Shown one piece after another: positions 31,927 to 44,890 of a stretch of 64,000 nt of DNA (its first letter is position 1; each line of letters opens with the position of its first letter). The notes below the pieces were generated by a model that was given only the letters and a program-made list of their open reading frames with translations, made no database searches and was not told where the DNA came from. The stretch is from the NCBI GenBank assembly GCA_002102555.1, contig MCFL01000020.1:186001-250000 (forward strand), written 5' to 3'. The stretch comes from Catenaria anguillulae PL171 (taxonomy: Eukaryota > Blastocladiomycota > Blastocladiomycetes > Blastocladiales > Catenariaceae). A program made the position numbers and the translations under genes.

Positions 31927-34485
31927 TTACATGTCTTCACTATCCGAAACGGCCGCATACTTGCCCGCCTTGCCGCCGCCGCCTTGCATCAATCCACCGC
32001 CCGACCCGGTACTCTCGACACTTTCACTAGACCCAAGCTGATCTGGCACCACCTTGACGGGCGACGGCGACCGAGACCGCTGCTTTGCGCCGTCGGCCTT
32101 GGCCTCGGATTCGGCGGGAGGGGCTGCCGACGCCGCATACTCTGCGCGCTTGGTCGCAATAAACGCTGACGCGGCGCCCCAGATGGACGCCCCAACCTGC
32201 TTTGCCTTGCTCGCCACCTGCGCCGTCTTTTGCACAATCTCCTCCTTCTACAAACACACATGGACACAAGATGTCACGACCCATGGTGGAGCCTGCTCAC
32301 AACCGGGACCGAAAAGCGCTACATACCGATACCCCACTGCCATCATTCGCCGCCGCACGCTTACTTGCTTCCTCCTTAAGCTTTGCCGCGTACCCGCTGG
32401 CGCTCTGCACGGCGGCTGCCAATCCTTGCTGGACCATCTTCTTTTTCTCGTCCAAGTTGAGCTCGGCAATCTTGTCCTTGAGCTGGTCGTTGAGATGTTG
32501 CGCGAGTGTGTGCCCCTGGCACGGATGGCCCAGCGGCGCTCCCGCACCGGACGCCGCGGGCGAGTACGGCGTGGAAAACAAGTCTGATGCAAATGTTGCA
32601 TGCACGCGTAACAGCCAATGGGCGTGAGCCGGAGTCGCGAGGTAGGCAGCAATGAAAGGTGACGAGAATTCAGACAGCAAGTGCATGTGGTAGGTGCGGA
32701 TTTGTTTGCGACGATCGGCGGCGGCTTTTTCGGCGGCCGCCCTTTCTGCGGCCGCGGCTTTCTCTGCGTCGGTCGTGGTTCCGGGCGACGTTGGCGGCGA
32801 TTGGATCAGGTTGTCGGCGCTTTGTTCGCTTCTGGGCGCCGCCACATCCAAGTCTCTCGTACTTGCGGCCAAATCCGCCGGGTCCTCGGGCGTGGTACCC
32901 GGCAACACACCCGGCACATTGGCGCCTGCCTGTATAACGGCCATGAGCGCCACGAGATACTGCTCAAACTCGCCCCTAACCATGGTATTAATCACGTCGC
33001 CAGTGTCGCCTTGGTCCACCATGGCCGCCACCCTTGCCGACAGCGCTTGGATCCACTTCTTGTCTGGCGGGGTCAAGGAATTGGCCGCGCGTTCGGTCGC
33101 CGCGTTCAGAAACTCGATGCGCGGCTCGGCGCCGGGCGCGGGCGGGTCACACGAGATGATGGCGTCAAAGCGAGCGGGGGCAAAGTCGCGGACGATTTGA
33201 TTGGTGGTGCCAATCATGACGGGCGGCAACTGGGGTGGAGCGTCGGTGTCGGTAGCGGTGGGAGCGGGCGAGGGCGACACGGCCAGCGAGTCGAGTTGTT
33301 GCAGCGGCAGGTACGGCTGGACCAGCGTGCCCTTTGAAAAGAGGGCGAGCGGAAGGCCGGCTACGTGTAAGAGGTCGCGGCGCAAGAGTGGGTTACCACG
33401 CGGGTCCGAAAAGGGCGTGGGCGGATTGGCGAGTTGGATGCATGGGTGGACGGCGCGGTCGGTCGAGGACGGTGGGGAGAGTGACGGGTGGCCCGTGTGG
33501 TGCATGTGGAAGAGGAGATCTGGGAACAGGTAGAGCAGCGAAAGTTGGGTGTTGATGAGGTGCTCAATGGAGGTGGAGAAGAAGCAAATCTGGATCAATA
33601 GATAACAGCAGTTAGACAACAGAGGAGCGAAAGCAAACCGAAAAAAAATCTAGGCACACGCACGCGTTTCTGAAGCAAGACCAGCTTGTACAAGACGAGC
33701 ACTTTGGACTTGAACGACATGACCAGATCCCGTAAATGCATGCCATTGGAAAACTCTTCCTCCTTGACAGGTTGCGCAAACTCGACTTTCAACGCATCGA
33801 AAAACTCCACCAACAAGTCCCGCTGGGTCAAATCCCTGGTTGCAAACCACCTCTGTGTGATTTGCTCTAGCCGTGGTCGCAGAGCGCCAAATGCGGGTTC
33901 GGTTGACAGGACCACAACTGCCTTTTGGACCATGTGGCGCGTGACATCAGCAGGTTTCACGAGCAGATCCGATGCCGGGATCTGGCGGTAATAGGAGGAT
34001 GCAAACACGGTTTCTTGTGCAAATGCCCATTCTGGAACGGGCGGCAGCGAGAAGGCGTTGGCAGCGCCGCCGCCTCCAGAAGGATCGGGAGTGGACTGGT
34101 CGGTCGAGGACGGCGCGTGCGAGTGGGCACCGTCCGGGAGCGCGCAAAAGGGCAAGATGGCCGACCATTGGGAGGGTAGCTCGATAGAGGGAGTTGAGGA
34201 CGATGTGGAGTTGTTTGCTTTCGTGTTGGCCGAGGAGTTGGCAGTCGAGGGCGGCGGGCGAGGCAAGGGCGGGTGTGCCCACTCGAGGATGGGGCCGAGC
34301 GTGTGGTGAAAGGCAATGACGCAAATGTGCTTGACGATCGAGTCGCCGTGCATTGTTGCAGTTGCTGTTGCTGTTGTTATTGCCGATGCGTGAGCGGATG
34401 ACTTGTCAGCGATGGGCGGCGTTGGTGTTGGCGCGTCGGCAATGGTGTCGCCGTTGGGATTGGGATGCGGGTCGTTGGACGCCAT
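31927..34485 (-). CDS. AVL9: Avl9 (DENN-module trafficking protein)
   Basis: Avl9 family protein. In yeast Avl9 acts in exocytic transport from the Golgi, and the family carries a DENN-type module (Rab GEF-like). Three exons are predicted: 34485-33664, 33589-32327 and 32247-31927. They give 801 aa with phase-0 junctions. Family landmarks are VKHICVIAFHHTLGPILEWA (N-terminal longin-like part), LPFCALPDGAHSHA, ASSYYRQIPASDLLVKPADV, VQKAVVVLSTEPAFG and LRDLVMSFKSKVLVLYKLVL. The first splice gives LLQKRICFFSTSIEHL, the expected continuation. Low-complexity Thr/Ala/Pro stretches precede the domain and an Ala/Glu/Lys coiled segment lies near the end. The C-terminus is Ser/Glu/Gly-rich. It is divergent from AFG2, with 277 bp between the two ATGs. 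Confidence 0.92.
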
Positions 34486-34762
34486 AATTGGCGATGACTC
34501 ACTGGGACAGGGAATGGCTCTCTGGTATTGCGCTGGGTTACATTACATTAGCGATGGATTCCGTATCGACAACACTATGTCGGAGAATGTTCATTTTGCG
34601 ATTGGATCAAGCTTAGGGGATCCTGGGGAAGAGTGTCTTCCAGAAGACAATGTTCGCCTGCTTTCAAGTGTTCTGGAACATTTTTCTGGAAGCCAAACGT
34701 CAATGCGTCACAAGTATTCATACCTTATCACAAAAAAATGAACCATTGTGAACATATGCACC

Positions 34763-37255
<2,493 letters not shown>

Positions 37256-37404
37256 TTGGAGTTGTGCATGGATAGCAAATGCAACATTCTCTGGCCACGG
37301 TCTGTATTCCTGTTGTGCGGCATAACTTCTATGGCACTTCTTGGTATATACACATATTGGTGCTGATGATAAAATGGAGCAAAAAATACACTATGAGCAG
37401 CGGG

Positions 37405-38789
37405 TCACGATCCATCCACGCCGCCTCGCACCTTGCCGCTCCTTGCCGCAGTCGCGACGGGCACGACCACATATGCCGGCAGCCCGGGGGGCACCCCGAC
37501 CCTGCTTTCCGGCCCCATCGCCACCATCTCCACTGCAGCCACTCCGAGTTGCTCCGACATGCCACTATGTCTCTTGTTCCGCTCTTGCCTCTTCAACGCC
37601 ACAACCGCAACCACCAGCGCGCCCGCAACCAGCGCCAGCGCACACACGATTGCCGTCAACAAGACCACGTTGCCGTCGCCGTCGGTCCCCACAGTGGGAT
37701 CGCGCATCATCAGGATGGTGGTTGCCGCATACGTTGTCTTGCCCGGCAGTTGCGTCAGCAAAAGGGTGCGTGCGGGCCCGCCGTCGCCAGGCACCGTGAT
37801 GGTGAGCGGAGGCAGCGGTTGGCCTGGGGTGATGACAGTGATGAGCGAGGTGGTGAGCGGGCCAGAGGTGACAAAGATGGTTGTTGTCGTTGGCGTGGGT
37901 GCGGGTGCGGGCGCGCCCGAGGGGACGCTAAATGCAGGGGAGTCCGGGGTCGGTTGGGTGGGTTGGGTTGGTGTTGATGGCGGCGACGAAGACAGGAATG
38001 AGGAGAAACTTGTTGGCGTGCTGGATGCTGAGGTTGATGTCCCAGGTGTTGATGTTGGCTCGGGGACTGGAAGTGGTGCTGATGACGTCGATTCTGGAGG
38101 CGGTGCTGGGGATGGCGAGGATACTGGAGGCGGCACTGACGACGACGTCGACGATACCGGAGGCGGCGGCGGCGGTACATTTTGACATTGAAACTGAAGC
38201 CCAACTGCATACACCGCTCAACAGGGGAGCGTGTGTGAGACATGACAACACGAGACATTTCACAACAGAGCCTACCAGACGTACGCCCAATGATAAATGG
38301 AAACTTGGCCCACATGTCAATTCCCTTGAGCACACACCCTTGCTTGACCTGGTCGTCCTGCACCTGGTTCCACACCTTTTCGGTACCCTTGCCAATCACT
38401 TGCCCACCATATCCAATCCGGTTGATCATTTCGCCCTTGCCGTAATAGTCCACAAGCATATCCGTGATCCCGAGCGGTTGCACATTACCGTCCACCCGCT
38501 TCACGGGATAAAACCCAATGGCGGGCACACTTGGACCAACATAGTTGATGGGCTGAACAGGGGATCCGTCCGAGCATGTGAGTTGCAGGCCGTTGGGGAT
38601 CTCGGACGGGTCGCTCGTGATGGCCTCCATGTCGAGTTTGGTCACAAAACTGTCGCCGGGACAGAGGCCGTGGTAGTCGCGGGTACGCCGCAGCTCGCCG
38701 GCTCGCTCATCGTCCGACAGGGTGTCGAGAAAGGCTTGGTAGCCCTTGAAGTAGAAGTCGATGTACTTGAGGGTCGTCGGGGCGGACAT
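37405..38789 (-). CDS. Lectin-like one-pass membrane protein L3
   Basis: Two exons, 38789-38285 and 38204-37405, encode 434 aa. The 80-nt intron (GTACGT..ATGCAG) is phase 1 and joins FIIG to LGLQFQC, the conserved end of the ectodomain; L6 has an intron at exactly this place. The N-terminal domain has the family blocks LCPGDSFVTKLDMEAI, LQLTCSDGSPVQPIN, NRIGYGGQVIG and QGCVLKGIDMW, with four Cys. No signal peptide is seen. A Pro/Ser/Thr-rich stalk (VPPPPPPVSSTSS and repeats) follows, then one membrane segment (LLTAIVCALALVAGALVVAV) and a basic patch. The tail contains PPGLPAYVVVPVA, like the YLV segment of its paralogues, but lacks the LYLP end. Convergent with AFG2, only about 150 bp apart. 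Confidence 0.8.
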
Positions 38790-38886
38790 GATGAGGATTG
38801 CATGTGGACAAGTTTTATTGAGTGGGGTACAGTCTATTCTATTTGGCTACATACTCTTCGGTAACTGCTGGAAGAGAAGATGACAC

Positions 38887-38907
38887 TTTTTTTTTTTGGG
38901 GGGGGGG
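38887..38907. repeat. T11-G10 homopolymer block
   Basis: Eleven T followed by ten G on the plus strand, in the intergenic region before L3. A likely slippage and assembly-error site. Confidence 0.8.
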
Positions 38908-39077
38908 AGACATTCTCGTATTAATTCCTTGAAGGAAGTCGTGATTCAGCTTTCGGATCTGGTGAAGAGGCCGAGTCAGCTGGTGGGTTGCGAGACACAT
39001 TTTGCTCGTCATCATCAAACAGCAACACTGGCGGTTGGCGCCAATAAAAAGAGCTCTGCGTTTGAGTGAGAGAGCGC

Positions 39078-39783
39078 TCATTTCATGGACAGGCCATACT
39101 TTTTCCGCTCCTCCCATTCCCGCCAATACACCCACATCGGATACACCGCCGCCGCCTGTACCAGCACACTCACAATCAAGTACCACCACCCGCGCAAGAG
39201 CACCATAAACACAATCCGGACCACGAGCAACCCACCGGACCCAAACATGTACACCTTGTAGTACCCCAAGTGCTGCTTGACCATGGAAAACATGCCCACG
39301 CCACAGGCCACAATCTGGCACACGCACACGACAATGACCATGTAAAGGTACGTCAGGCCGGCAGAGTACGCAGCGTCCACGGCATTGTTGAGGGTCTTGT
39401 TGTGGAACAAGGATCCGCCGCCGAGCATCGAGCGAACCATTTGAATTTCGCTAATGTACGAGGTCGACATGTAGATGCCAAACACCGACGTCAGGAGCAC
39501 AAGTGCAGCGACGGCGATGGCCACCGGACGACTGGCGGCCCCTATTACATCAACGATCATGCATGCATGAGTGAATGTGTGGCTCTCGTCGCGGGAAACG
39601 ATTTCGCAAGTAACGTAACATACAAGCGTTCTTGGGTGTCGAGGCCAAGTTGTTGTTCATGTGCATTGGGGCAATGGGCGTCGGAGAAGTCACATGCTGT
39701 TGCTGCTGCTGCTGCTGTTGCAGCCGTTGCTGGTTGGCAATGTGGGCCTGCAATGGCCGAGTTGACGGCTGCGATGCATTCAT
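39078..39783 (-). CDS. Tetraspan membrane protein, paralogue C
   Basis: Two exons, 39783-39624 and 39541-39078, encode 207 aa. The 82-nt intron (GTATGT..TAATAG) is phase 1 and splits the Trp codon, giving KNAWAASRP before TM1. The N-terminal ~50 residues are Gln/Pro/Asn-rich with a polyGln run (QRLQQQQQQQQ) and the block LQAHIANQQ, which resembles QQAHIADGQ in paralogue E. Four membrane segments follow, including AIAVAALVLLTSVFGIYMS and LTYLYMVIVVCVCQIVACGV. The last carries AAAVYPMWVYWREWEERKK, the clearest form of the family's YPMW...WE signature. An upstream in-frame ATG at 39906 would add 41 residues; I prefer 39783 by comparison with the paralogues. First of four tandem members. Confidence 0.8.
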
Positions 39784-40216
39784 GGTGTGTGTCGACGATG
39801 AGGAGTTGATATGAGATTTCAATGGTTCTAAGGCGAAGGGAGAGCCTTCAGCCAAGCAGGGGACTGACCTGAGTCTTATACGGTTTCTGGCCGGAATGGA
39901 TATCATAAGAAAGCATGCATGCCCGAGACGTCCGCGGTGGACAAAGATCCCGCAGCAGCAGCCCTAGTTCGCCACCTGGCCGTTTCATTAGGTCGATTTG
40001 TTTCAACAACAACGTTTTTGTTTCGAGCCAGGCTGTGACTCTTCTCGCGGCGCATGCCGACCACGTCATATCAAATCAATATCCGGCCTGATGTGAGACA
40101 TGACTCACTTCTTACACATGGTCGGCACTCGGCAGACAACAAAGGCAACATTTGATGTTGGAAATATATTTTTGACATCAACCACTGCACGCCATCTGCG
40201 TCTCCTTGAGGACAGT
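39784..40216. other. Intergenic region between tetraspan genes C and D
   Basis: 433 bp, the upstream region of gene C. An imperfect TATA-like stretch (TATAAG-like on the minus strand near 39875) is present; nothing else is supported. Confidence 0.4.
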
Positions 40217-40895
40217 TTAGCACTCGCCTCCCTTTGCAGCCCCGACGGCAAGAGCAACCACCGCTGGCGCATACATCCAAGCAGGAACCAAGGCAGCTCC
40301 ACTCACCACCACCATCATGATGGAATACCATCCCAAATCCCGATTCACAATGACCATGACCAGTCGCGCAACAAACAGCACGGCCGTCGAGTACATGAAT
40401 ACACGGTATCCAGCTGGGCTCGATCCCAGCACGCTAAAATATCCGCATACGGCCGAAGCAGCTTGGAGGAGAGACGCCGCGAGCACAAGGTACATGTACG
40501 TGCGCAATTGCTCCACGGCGGCAGACGAAGCGGGCGAGAAACTGCCGCCCGAGGACGGCAACGTGGTTGGCGAGCCGGTGATGTTGCGGAGGACAATGAG
40601 CGACACGGCAAATCCGAGCGTGCACAAGATGAGGATTGTTGAGATGATGATGATAATCACGGGTTGAGAGATACCTGTGTACGATTGTAATTGCAGAAAG
40701 TCAGTCAGAATGTCATGCCAATCGTTAGTGATAGAGCCAGAGCTCAGAGAGCAAGACGCACGTGAGGCAGAAGTGGCGACATGGAGGTGGGCTGCGCCCG
40801 ATCCAGTTGATTCCAAGGACCCGCGAGGGACTTGCTTGTCAACCTCAATGAGGCCTTGTTGCTGTTGGTCGCGGTTTGCGGGGCGCTGCAGAGTA
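40217..40895 (-). CDS. Tetraspan membrane protein, paralogue D (5' exon uncertain)
   Basis: The main exon is 40674-40217, preceded by a probable exon 40895-40762 that reads NRDQQQQGLIEVDKQVPRG, a Gln-containing N-terminal region. The 87-nt intron between them (GTGCGT..ACACAG) is phase 1 at the family's position, but the split codon is C|GT, giving Arg instead of the usual Trp. Membrane segments include ISQPVIIIIISTILILCTLG, MYLVLAASLLQAASAVCGYF and VVVSGAALVPAWMYAPAVVA. The C-terminus is short (AVGAAKGGEC) and lacks the charged WE tail. I could not place the start codon: an ATG at 41068 followed by GTAAGT at 41055 is a candidate first exon, but its phase does not close. A TATA-like TACAAAAGG lies at 41089-41097. 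It may be the most diverged member or a decaying copy. Confidence 0.6.
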
Positions 40896-41639
40896 CTGAG
40901 GAAACGTGTGCGGAATGCCCACAAGGTCAGTCAATCATTCGCGGCCAGAGAATCAAGAGAGCACAACGGGAAGACCTACGCAGTCATGTTGGGGAGCGTA
41001 TCTGGGCGGCTGTCGCAAAGGAATCTTGGTTAAAAAGCCGAATGTATTGACTTACCATGCGTGAGCATGATGGAGGAAGTCGCCTCACCCTTTTGTACTC
41101 TTGGCAGCGGCTTCAGTGGGTGGCCTGAACCTCTGCGCACCACCCACATGAGGTTCAAGCGACACATCAGGCGACGCTGGACTCAATTCGCACGTGCACA
41201 ATTATTTTGTCGTCGAATAGGGATAATTTTAGTGCGATAAAGCACGCTGGATCCACACACAGGAACACACAGGTTTTTTTTTTCTCTGGCGCGGCGTCTG
41301 GCCAGCGACACCGCTGTTGCCAATTTTGTCGGCACATTGGGCTTTGTTCGCAGTGTCTTGCCCGTTCAGACACATCAAAAGTGTCTCGCGTGTTCACATG
41401 TTTAGGACTGGGCCTCGTCCCGTGCTATTGGCGTGAACGTCCTACAGCGCGGCTACTACAGCTTACATATATACTAACGGGCGAGATCCGCTCGGCCATC
41501 AGGCCCTGTCGCCTCATGACATTCTCAAGATTTCGTCTTGAAGAATGTATATTGATGCACACATGGTCAATGCAAAAAACCAAACAATACTCACTCCCAT
41601 CACATCTAATCTAGATCCATAAACACCTCAAAAAGCCAA
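40896..41639. other. Intergenic region around tetraspan D's unresolved 5' end
   Basis: About 740 bp between the earliest confident exon of D and the end of gene E. It holds the candidate 13-nt first exon (41068-41056), a TATA-like element at 41089 and a T-run near 41275. No other gene is seen. Confidence 0.4.
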
Positions 41640-42424
41640 TTACGCTTGCTGCACCTCGGCAGCAACCTCCTTCTCGACCCGCTTCTCCCACTTGTTGGCA
41701 AACGCCCACAACGGGTACGCCGCGGCAGCCTGAATCAGGACGGCGAGAATCATGTACCATCCGCCCTTGAGCAAAAACATGAGCACCACGCGAATACCAC
41801 AGAACCCGGCCGTTGCATAGTGGTACACCTTGTACAAACTGAACTTGTCTTGTGCCACGCCAACCAGGCCTCCAATGCTTGCGAGCGTTTGCAGGACACA
41901 CACAATGATCAGGACGTAGAGGTACGTGAGGGCCTTGGAAAAGGCAGAGTCGAGCTCGTCGGCGACCGAGTCGCCAAAGTCGTCGAAAGAGGACGAAGAC
42001 GAAGACGAGCGACTGCGGCTGGACGGCCGAAACGACATGCGGGACGTTGTATCGAAGAGCTTGCGGACCGTCTCAATGTCGTTGATGCCTTGGATGGCAA
42101 GGATGATGCCGAGGAGCGACATGATAAGAAGGACGCCGGCGATTGCTTGTGCCATGCCGCGAGTAGCCCCTGAACACGGATGAGAAAGGATGTGAGGGTG
42201 AGTGATAGTGTACGCGGTGGCTGGCCAGGTAAGTCCTTCTCAGCAGTCCTCGAAAGAAAGGCGTGCATACATGAGTGCTTGTCTTGCTCGGCATTGTCAG
42301 TGACCTGCATAGGATTCACCGACCGCTGCTCTTGCTGCTGCTGGTGCAAGTTCTGCGGCTGCTGGCCGTCGGCAATGTGTGCTTGCTGGGGTTGGGCGGG
42401 CTGTTGGAAATGTTGCTCGGTCAT
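41640..42424 (-). CDS. Tetraspan membrane protein, paralogue E
   Basis: Two exons, 42424-42271 and 42169-41640, encode 227 aa. The 101-nt intron (GTATGC..GTTCAG) is phase 1 and splits the Trp codon, giving KHSWATRGM. The N-terminus is Gln-rich with QPAQPQQAHIADGQQPQ, shared in part with C and F. TM1 is IAGVLLIMSLLGIILAIQG. The outer loop is unusually Ser-rich (a polySer-Arg/Asp block around SSSSSFDDFGDS), shared in style with paralogue F. Later segments include LTYLYVLIIVCVLQTLASIG and the last, AAAAYPLWAFANKWEKRVE, the family signature. TATA-like elements (TACAAGAG near 42532-42539) lie about 110-125 bp upstream. Tandem neighbour of D and F on the same strand. Confidence 0.8.
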
Positions 42425-43212
42425 GACGATAATGGGAGTTTGTGAAAGTTTACTGGGAACTTGGTGAAAAGGTGTGGGGCGAGGGGCATGACGAGCGAGA
42501 TGGATTGGGAAATGGTGGGGGTTGCTGGCCGCTCTTGTACTCATCTTGTACTCTTTGCCCGCTTCGCAAATGCAAATTGTAACGCAAGATCACATGAGAT
42601 TGAGTCAGGCACACAACGGCATCCGAGCGGGGCCATTCCTCCCAGGTTTTCCCATAGTACGCCAGGTTACAGACCCGAAGTTGTGTCGCAGATTCAGATT
42701 GTCAAAACCCGTGGAGAAATCGGGGGCGTCAATCCTCAATGCTCCACTCTGATTGGCGAAGGCAAGTACAACGTGAAACGGATGAATGGCAAACGAGTTT
42801 CATGTCTAAGAACTGCGCATATTCAGCCTCGTTTTCATGTGCATGCGTGTTCACAATGTTTATTGCAACGAACACCTCATCATGCGTGATGGAGGCGCGT
42901 TGCCTGATCACGGCCCATCAACTGGCCATCGCCAGCTAGCTGCGATCATATGGGTCGCTTGGAGCTGGCCAATGTCCTCAATCGTGTGCATCTTGCAATT
43001 CTAGCCGACCAGCTAACGGCTGGGATTGTGGACGAGCCATTCGGCGCGGCCAGCGCAAGTCCGAGTTCGCCGAGCTGAAGACACATTCTCATCATGGGCG
43101 AAAAGCAAGCACATCGGTGATTCTATGAGGCTCGGCAACAAAACTGATTGAAAGGAATACAAGAGGACCATCACTCCCAGCACTCAACGGACATGTACTT
43201 GATAGCCTTCGT
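42425..43212. other. Intergenic region between tetraspan genes E and F
   Basis: 788 bp. Upstream elements of E are near 42530-42550. Open frames on both strands look non-coding. Confidence 0.45.
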
Positions 43213-44112
43213 CTAATACTCAATCTTGCTCGACTCCTCCCACCTCTTGACACATGCCCACATCGGGTATGCAACCGCCAAATGCACAATGACGCTCATG
43301 ATCAAGAACCAAAACGTCCCGAACGAGCTGTCCGACATGACGAGCAGCGCCACCCAAGCCAAAAAGAAGATTGGCGTCACATACATGTGTGCCTTGTACA
43401 TGTTAATGGACTGTTTCACGGCACCCACAAACCCAACAATGCACATGAGGATTTGCAGCGCGGCGGCGCCAATCACAACGTAGGCGATGATGATGGCCTG
43501 GGCGTACGTGTCATCGAGCCGCGCGTTGATGGATTTGGTCAGGTCAGACGTCGGATCGGTAAAGGATGAGGTGGAACCAGACCGGGATTTGCCCGAGCGC
43601 GACGACGATGATTGGAACAGGTCAGTCGTCATGTTGGTCACCGCGGCCAAAAGCTTGCGTTCATCTTGCAGCCTGATCAAGTTCTTGACGAACATGCCGA
43701 GCGTAAGCAAGGACATTAGGGCGAGGATGATGGTAATGACCTTTGCAAGAGTGAGGGTGGCCCCTGTAAGGTTCAATTGGAGCAAGAGTGAGACAAGCGC
43801 AAACAATATGCGTGGAAACAGGTGTCGCGAGGACGACGGCGTGTGATAATGCAGGAGCGTACACTTGTTGCGAGCTTGCTTGGCATTGTTGTTGACTTGC
43901 ATTTGGGTCACGTTCGGCGAATGCGTGTGATAGTATTGCTGCTGCTGGTCCTGCTGCTGGAACCGTTGGGGGCCGTCATCACGACGGCCATAGCCTTGGC
44001 CTTGATAGCCTTGGTAACCTTGCTGCGACTGCTGCTGCTGTTGCGGGTAGCGGCCGTTGGTCGAGCTGTAGGCTTGCTGCGGCTGAGCCGGCTTCCAATC
44101 TTGTTGAGACAT
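43213..44112 (-). CDS. Tetraspan membrane protein, paralogue F
   Basis: Two exons, 44112-43863 and 43763-43213, encode 266 aa. The 99-nt intron (GTACGC..TTACAG) is phase 1 and splits a Trp codon, giving RNKWATLTLAK. The intron is a multiple of three without a stop, so an unspliced reading gives one continuous 299-codon frame; splicing is preferred because four paralogues share the junction. The N-terminus is the longest in the family, with Gln/Tyr/Gly repeats (QQGYQGYQGQGYG, QQQDQQQQYY) that look prion-like or disordered. Four membrane segments follow: VITIILALMSLLTLGMFV, the AIIIAYVVIGAAALQILMCI region, PIFFLAWVALLVM and the IMSVIVHLAVAYPMWACVKR region. The tail is WEESSKIEY. Confidence 0.82.
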   Translation of the reverse strand: MSQQDWKPAQPQQAYSSTNGRYPQQQQQSQQGYQGYQGQGYGRRDDGPQRFQQQDQQQQYYHTHSPNVTQMQVNNNAKQARNKCTLLHYHTPSSSRHLFPRILFALVSLLLQLNLTGATLTLAKVITIILALMSLLTLGMFVKNLIRLQDERKLLAAVTNMTTDLFQSSSSRSGKSRSGSTSSFTDPTSDLTKSINARLDDTYAQAIIIAYVVIGAAALQILMCIVGFVGAVKQSINMYKAHMYVTPIFFLAWVALLVMSDSSFGTFWFLIMSVIVHLAVAYPMWACVKRWEESSKIEY

Positions 44113-44890
44113 GGTTGTACTTCAGTGGCGGACAGGAGCTCGGGGAAATTGGGGTGGGAATGAGGTCAAGATGTTAAAGCAAGATGCTGGGCCGGGGCGG
44201 CCCCCCTTTTTGTACCCAGAAGGCAAATGCTGAATCCCACCTCAGCATGATCGATTGGGCCGTGGGTGCCGTCCGACCACGCTGACGCCCACGCCAATGG
44301 GCGCACAAGGAATACAACCTTCTGCCGATAAGTTTGTCATCGTGTCGCATGGGAGCTAGAACCCCCTTTGATCACTGGGCGCTTGATTCCACACACACTT
44401 TTGCTCGATTCAACTGATGCGGTGTACATTTCCGCCACAGATGCACACTGTGCACAGTTTGCTTGAGCAGGCAAATCATCTTGATTCTCACAGAATTCTA
44501 CACAGTTTCGGGAAAGGTGCTAGAACTGGGAGCTCCTTGCGAGATGGAAGGTTACAGCCGTGACAAAATGTTCACCGCTCCATTCCAGAGACGATGATTC
44601 AGGCGTTTCGGATTTTTTCACGACACGTGCACTGGGCAAGTGTATTGCTTGTCAATATTATCATACATAGGTCTCGTGCCATGCTTTACAATGTAATTTC
44701 CCTCTTGATTCATCCGCCATCTTCAAGGCGTGTTGCGAAGCCAAGTCGTTCGTTCTGTTACAATTCTTCCTAAAAATGTACTCTACATCTTGATGTGTAC
44801 TGCCAGAGTTGAGAAGAAACGAGTAATCCAATGTCTGTGTAATTACACTTACGGGCTTTCAATTCTCGACCCATCACATAATGCCAACTA
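44113..44890. other. Intergenic region between tetraspan F and PRM10-like 2
   Basis: 778 bp. A TATA-like element of gene F lies at 44205-44214; the rest shows no gene. Confidence 0.45.
44205..44214 (-). promoter_or_regulatory. TATA-like element of tetraspan gene F
   Basis: TACAAAAAGG on the minus strand, about 93-102 bp before the ATG at 44112. Confidence 0.4.

Noticed and set aside
32681-33337. 218-codon plus-strand frame opposite AVL9
   Set aside because: Antisense shadow of AVL9 exon 2 with no domain features.
37932-38864. 310-codon plus-strand frame over L3
   Set aside because: Overlaps both exons and the intron of L3 on the other strand; no recognisable protein features.
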